From assembly GCF_024679095.1 (NCBI RefSeq), contig NC_066549.1:5361420-5425419 (forward strand): a DNA stretch of 64,000 bases, written 5' to 3'. Both the position numbers and the translations under genes were made by a program. The DNA comes from Eriocheir sinensis (taxonomy: Eukaryota > Arthropoda > Malacostraca > Decapoda > Varunidae). Below are positions 59,846 to 64,000 of the stretch, one piece after another. The number at the start of each line of letters is the position of its first letter. Position 1 is the first letter of the stretch. A model generated the notes under the pieces. It had not been told where the DNA came from. It ran no database searches and saw only the letters and a program-made list of their open reading frames with translations.

Positions 59846-60387
59846 CATCGCACTCTACGCTCCCTACGTTTTAAATATACCGCCAGTTCTTGACTCAGAA
59901 GAATGGTAGAGGCATCTGGCATCCATACACACTCTCGTTCGTCTCAGTGCGTGCCCTACCGAAGGCCACAGATCATTTTCCACTTTTGTTCGGAATACAT
60001 CTGTCATGTCTCGTGACGCGTCATGCAGTTCCTCTGCTCCGGGCGGAAGTAAAGCGCGGGCGAATCAAAGTGACAGTGACTCTGATGACTGCTATGGTAG
60101 TGACATTGACAGAGGAGGAAGGGGCAAGTAGGTAGAGAGAGAGAAAGAGATAGTGAGTGGGGTGCTTCCACGCGACGTGTCCCGGCCACAAGAAAATGCG
60201 CAATGTTTTCGGCTGTCATAACTTTTTTATTATTATTAGGAGATAAGTTTTATTACACCACCATATACTATACTAGATGAATATACAATTATTGCAAAGA
60301 CACCGTTTCCACTTCTTATAAATGTCAAAATTTTCCCCTTGCACAGCATCCAGAGAAATATATCACCACCCATACTCTAAGGGTTAA
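59700..60387. mobile_element. piggyBac-type element P4, 688 bp, TTAA-flanked
   Basis: The left end is TTAACCCTTACACTACGG. The right end, in reverse complement, is TTAACCCTTAGAGTATGG, giving 11 of 14 matching bases inside the shared TTAA. It contains a (TA)n at about 59768-59840 and a GA-rich patch at 60135-60155, and no transposase-like frame. It is probably a non-autonomous piggyBac relative. Confidence 0.65.
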
Positions 60388-60689
60388 GTAGTTACCGTAC
60401 TCAAATCTCATAAACGAGTAATTTACAACTAAAACAGTTATCAGTGATAGGCACATTAAAATTATCAGATATATACCAACCATGTCTGTGTCAGGTGTAA
60501 TTCTAGAGTAATACCAATTCCCAAGTTCACTTTACTTTTGAGCATCTTTCTTTCTTTGTGACAAACAGCACAGTTGTTGTTAGGTAACGTTTGTTTGGAA
60601 ATATACGTATCGTACTCTTCAGGGTACAGTGAACATAACTAAACATGCAAACTATACAGGTGCGTCTCTTAATGCATGCAGCCAGGCAG

Positions 60690-61190
60690 CAGGAGGAGGC
60701 GCCCCTGTGCTGCCTGTGGCGCCGGGCTCAGGGTGCCAGGCCCCGCCGGGCCCCCCTGTGCCCGGCCCGCCTGACAGCCCGCCACACCCTGGGGCGGCAC
60801 GGCCTGCAGTGTCGTGCCGGGCTGGTGGCTGGGCAGGCCACAGCCCAGGGCCTGCTGCCGCCGGGCTGGCGAGGCGAGGCTCAGGGCCGCCAGGCAGGAC
60901 ACACTTCTCGGGCCGCGACCCCCGCCCCCGTCCCGCCCCGCCACGCCCCCCGGGGCTCCCCTGCGTCCCCTGGCACCCTGTGGACTCACCGAGGCGGGGG
61001 GCGCTCCAAGGGCTGCAAGGTACGGGCGGCACAGCGTCCAGAAGCCAGTCACCAGTGCATGATGAACACGGCCCAAACAAACGCTGCCTCAACACTCCCA
61101 CAATGCCTTGCGCCTCCCCAGCCCCCGCCCCCGGTGTTGTCCCCCCCCCGGCCCCCTGCCCCTGCCGCCCCTGCCTCCACCACAGGGTCA
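60690..61190. promoter_or_regulatory. GC- and CpG-rich island, role unknown
   Basis: About 500 bp of sharply elevated G+C. Several long frames exist on both strands, as expected in GC-rich DNA, and they look like Ala/Pro/Arg/Gly low complexity. A minus-strand donor-like CCTCG|GTGAGT lies at 60990/60989 and a plus-strand donor-like GCAAG|GTACGG near 61019. It may be an alternative promoter or first exon of the PWWP-C2H2 gene. No protein is supported. Confidence 0.4.
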
Positions 61191-61547
61191 TAACAAAACT
61201 AGCCCACACTACAAGTATCCTCAAAGTCCCAAAATATTAATGTTCTCTTGATGCCCAGATCCTCCTCCTCCTCTTCTTCTTGTGGCGTCCACCGCTCTGA
61301 GAGGCTGGAGGCTTCGTGACAGCCTTGTTTCGTGATCATTTTGTCTCTTTTTTACACACTGGCTTGACACTCGCGTCTTGTTCGCTTTTTTTTCTTTTTC
61401 TTACTCCCGTGAATGCTTTATTTCCACGGCAATAGTTCATGTGGTTCTCTCCAAGGCAAGTATCTCTATACTCGCCTTGGTTCTCTCTCCCTTGTTTCCA
61501 GGGGGAACAGTCCTAAAGTGAGGCGGCAGAGCTCCTCACCTGCAGAG

Positions 61548-61680
61548 GCACGCCAACAGACCGACTCTATCGGCTGACGTCAGCCGATAGAGTCGGTCTG
61601 TCGGCATCCTCCTCTTCATTGGCCGTCACCCGACAAGGGCAACTCTGCATGACCCTGACGGGCTCTATATAAAGGCCGTG
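61548..61680. promoter_or_regulatory. Promoter-like region: CRE palindrome, inverted CCAAT, TATA
   Basis: A 46-bp perfect palindrome at 61556-61601 is centred on TGACGTCA (61575-61582). ATTGG (inverted CCAAT) is at 61618-61622 and TATATAAA at 61666-61673, with spacing typical of a plus-strand promoter starting near 61698. On the minus strand the same box reads TTTATATA and a strong donor, CTGCAG|GTGAGG, lies at 61548/61547, so a minus-strand first exon is equally possible. Direction is unresolved. Confidence 0.45.
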
Positions 61681-61726
61681 TTTCCACCCTTGAAGTGGCA
61701 AAAAAAAAAAAAAAAAAACCACTCAC

Positions 61727-61774
61727 CTGTTGACCTCTCCTCAGAGGGGCCGTATCTGCTTGGACGTTAGCCAT
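61727..61774 (-). CDS. Candidate first coding exon of the PWWP-C2H2 gene
   Basis: On the minus strand, CATTCCTTG-ATG opens 16 codons (M-A-N-V-Q-A-D-T-A-P-L-R-R-G-Q-Q) ending exactly at a consensus donor, CAACAG|GTGAGTGG. Phase 0 matches the acceptor at 56046, where the downstream exon opens AAT-ATG-AGT. Joined across a 5.7-kb intron, this would place the PWWP domain about 20 residues from the N-terminus, usual for such proteins. There is no homology evidence because the peptide is short. Other first exons are possible. Confidence 0.4.
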
Positions 61775-61779
61775 CAAGG

Positions 61780-62281
61780 AATGACAATCTTTTCTACTTA
61801 CTACCTTTGAAATGTACTGTCATACCCTTTGTAATTGGCCAAGCAGACAAGCTAGGAAAGCACCCAAACTTTCCCATGGTGAGAGGAGTAGGCCTATCTA
61901 CCCTGTCTATTTGGGCCCACAAGAATTTCAAAAGGGGTAAATTTCTTTCACTATACACCTTTCTCATCAAACTTACCGATGTCTCACTTTATCCTCCCTC
62001 ACCTGTAACGGCCATTAACTATATAAACCTTTGCTTAATGCCTCCTCCGTCTTTCTCTTTCCTCCCCGACATATATTATTACAGGGAATAGTCTAACGTC
62101 CTTTCTTATCTCTTGCCCTTCCTTTATGTATTTTTTATCTTTATCTCATTACTTTATTTATGGCTAACATTCAAACACTTCCTGCAATAATTATTTTACC
62201 GTATATATATAGGCTTAATGAGACTGAGGTTTTGCTGGAGGTTGCGTCGAATACATGTACATCAATAGCTTTATTTTAATG

Positions 62282-62367
<86 letters not shown>

Positions 62368-63901
62368 ATCGACATAGGAAGCAAGAAAGAGATAATACGG
62401 AAAAGAATATACAGAGATAGATATATTCTATCTGCCCTTAAACCTAAGTCTGTTTTATACTAATTTACATTAATCAGAAGACTTGCATTTTGCTACTAGT
62501 TGATATTACCTAAGGAAGTGAAGGTCGAGCTTATTGACTTGTTTGAAGGAGTCAATCACTGCGAAGGAATCCTGGAAGCTTATTCATTCTCGCACTAGCA
62601 CTACAAATTCTCGAAAATTGGTGCGGTCGAATTTACTTGTTTACATCTGAGTTTTAACGCCATGCTTCCTCAAAGTAAAGCGTTCGTGATCATAAAACAA
62701 TGTTCGATCAACTACATTCGTGATCTACTCATGTAATTAAAATGATTAACTTTCTTCTCGAGGCGACGTCTCAAGAGAGAACATGTTAAGGGTAGAAGAG
62801 GTCTTCCAGTGGATTTGAACTTGAAGGGAGGATAATGTGATTGCCCGACGCTGAACACCTTCAATTTAGCAATATCCTTTTTGCTTGGTGGGATTTTTAA
62901 CTGGTACCTCGCATATTGGGAGTAACTAATCAATGTTGAGCGGGCGGGAGTATTATATCTTGTAGAGCGATAATTAGTTTTTTTTTCTTGAACAACATTC
63001 TGTTCGCTTTATTTGCTATCATTTCTGCCTGCTTTATTGAATTTGAGGTTTGATGCGATTTTGACCCGCTTTTTGATGATTTCCTGCTTTGATTTTTGTT
63101 TAACGCCGCGTACTTTGTATTCGGAACTTTATTCCTCGTTCCAACTTGGAAGGACCTGGCACTTGCTCATCCCTGCTGATCTCCCATCTATCCGGATTCT
63201 CCCATCTATTTTGTGCAACCTCTTTTTGGCTTTGTCTTTGGAGTCAGTGAGAACTGAGTTGCAGTTTGTGTGTCTTGCTCATCTAGTAATCGTCGGTTAT
63301 TTCCTCCAACATCATCCACGTCGTTGATGTAAATAATATGATGCACCGGGCCAAGGACACCGGGCCCTGAGGACGCCACTATGACAGAGGCAGTCACTCT
63401 GAGTTAAATCCGTCACTCACTACCTTTTGTGTCTGTTGCCTCTTTTGTCGCGCATTCATGTCACCTAATTCCGTCAATACCTTTTGTTTTAATTTGTAAA
63501 GACTGATATGATGCGGACTTTATGCTTTAATTTATTTCAGATAGACCTTCCAATCAATCAAGGTTGTCATAAACAGTGAAGAGGTCGTTATAAAGGTTAG
63601 GGTTTTTGATAGCAGTTTTTTAGGTCGGAAGCCGCGTTTGTTTCAAGTCCCAATCAATGAGTTTCTGCAAGTGGCTTTTTTTTTGTCTCAATTTATGCCC
63701 CAAGTATGCAACCTACAACCGAAGTTGTGAATTACTGGCCTACCTACTTGGTTTGTTTCCTTTCCTTTACTGAATTTCGGTGTCACTTTAGCCTTTTTCA
63801 GCCGTGAAGGGATTTGCCTTTGCAAGGAAATATTTGTCGTAATATTGTTGTGAGGGAGGAGAGTATTTCGTTTCTTTTTTAGTTTGTTCTGTATAGACTT
63901 T

Positions 63902-63994
<93 letters not shown>

Positions 63995-64000
63995 AGTAAA
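61780..64000. other. Gene-free right flank
   Basis: AT-rich. (GA)n at 62285-62364 and again at 63905-63991, running to the window edge. On the minus strand near 63330-63380 a short G-P-G-V-L-G-P-V-H-H-I-I-Y-I-N-D peptide recalls the V-L-G-P-L-L-F-x-I-Y-I-N-D block of LINE reverse transcriptases, but no Y-x-D-D follows. No gene is supported. Confidence 0.6.

Noticed and set aside
60629..61240. Overlapping 180-200 residue frames on both strands
   Set aside because: A GC-rich island lacks stop codons by composition. The products are Pro/Ala/Gly/Arg low complexity with no family resemblance.
63206..63397. A reverse-transcriptase gene on the minus strand
   Set aside because: Only one short peptide resembling an RT block is present and no catalytic motif follows. 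It is at most a tiny LINE remnant.

Overview
The window is eukaryotic nuclear DNA, most likely from a decapod crustacean (inference). The evidence is split genes with canonical GT-AG introns, a homologue of an animal stress protein (NUPR1), animal-type PWWP chromatin proteins, very dense CT/GA/CA/TA/CTA microsatellites, and a mosaic of MITEs, tRNA-derived SINEs and decayed LINEs. No bacterial-style operon, CRISPR array or complete tRNA gene was seen.

Layout. 1-7.2 kb: repeat-rich DNA with no supported gene. 7.2-11.7 kb, plus strand: a small intact NUPR1-like gene with a CRE, two CCAAT boxes and a TATA-like element, and possibly a downstream terminal exon ending at an AATAAA. 11.7-16.7 kb: no firm gene, long TA/CA tracts, GC-rich islets, and one exon-like block on the minus strand. 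16.8-31.3 kb, minus strand: a 12-exon gene whose reading phase closes at every junction (775 codons). It encodes a signal peptide, a Thr/Pro mucin-like head, a large Cys-containing ectodomain that resembles the metazoan LolA-like family, and a C-terminal membrane anchor. Its introns hold several minisatellites and foldback elements. A candidate 5' UTR exon lies at 34.0-34.25 kb. 31.3-39.6 kb: no supported gene.

39.6-47.0 kb, minus strand: seven exons of a PWWP3A (MUM1/EXPAND1)-like chromatin protein with a long acidic/basic disordered region and AT-hook-like motifs. Its N-terminus was not found. 53.2-56.0 kb, minus strand, possibly starting at 61.77 kb: a second PWWP gene, with a PWWP domain, a C2H2 zinc finger and a long acidic tail. 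Two different PWWP genes therefore lie head-to-tail on one strand. Both are probably nuclear and chromatin-bound.

The 56-60.4 kb stretch, probably intron 1 of the second PWWP gene, is a transposon nest. A 5'-truncated LINE is interrupted by a TTAA-flanked MITE whose removal restores the reverse-transcriptase frame. A SINE and two further TTAA elements lie alongside. A 46-bp perfect palindrome centred on TGACGTCA lies next to a TATA box at 61.56-61.68 kb. Exon boundaries were placed by eye from splice consensus and phase. Family names come from recognised motifs, not from searches.
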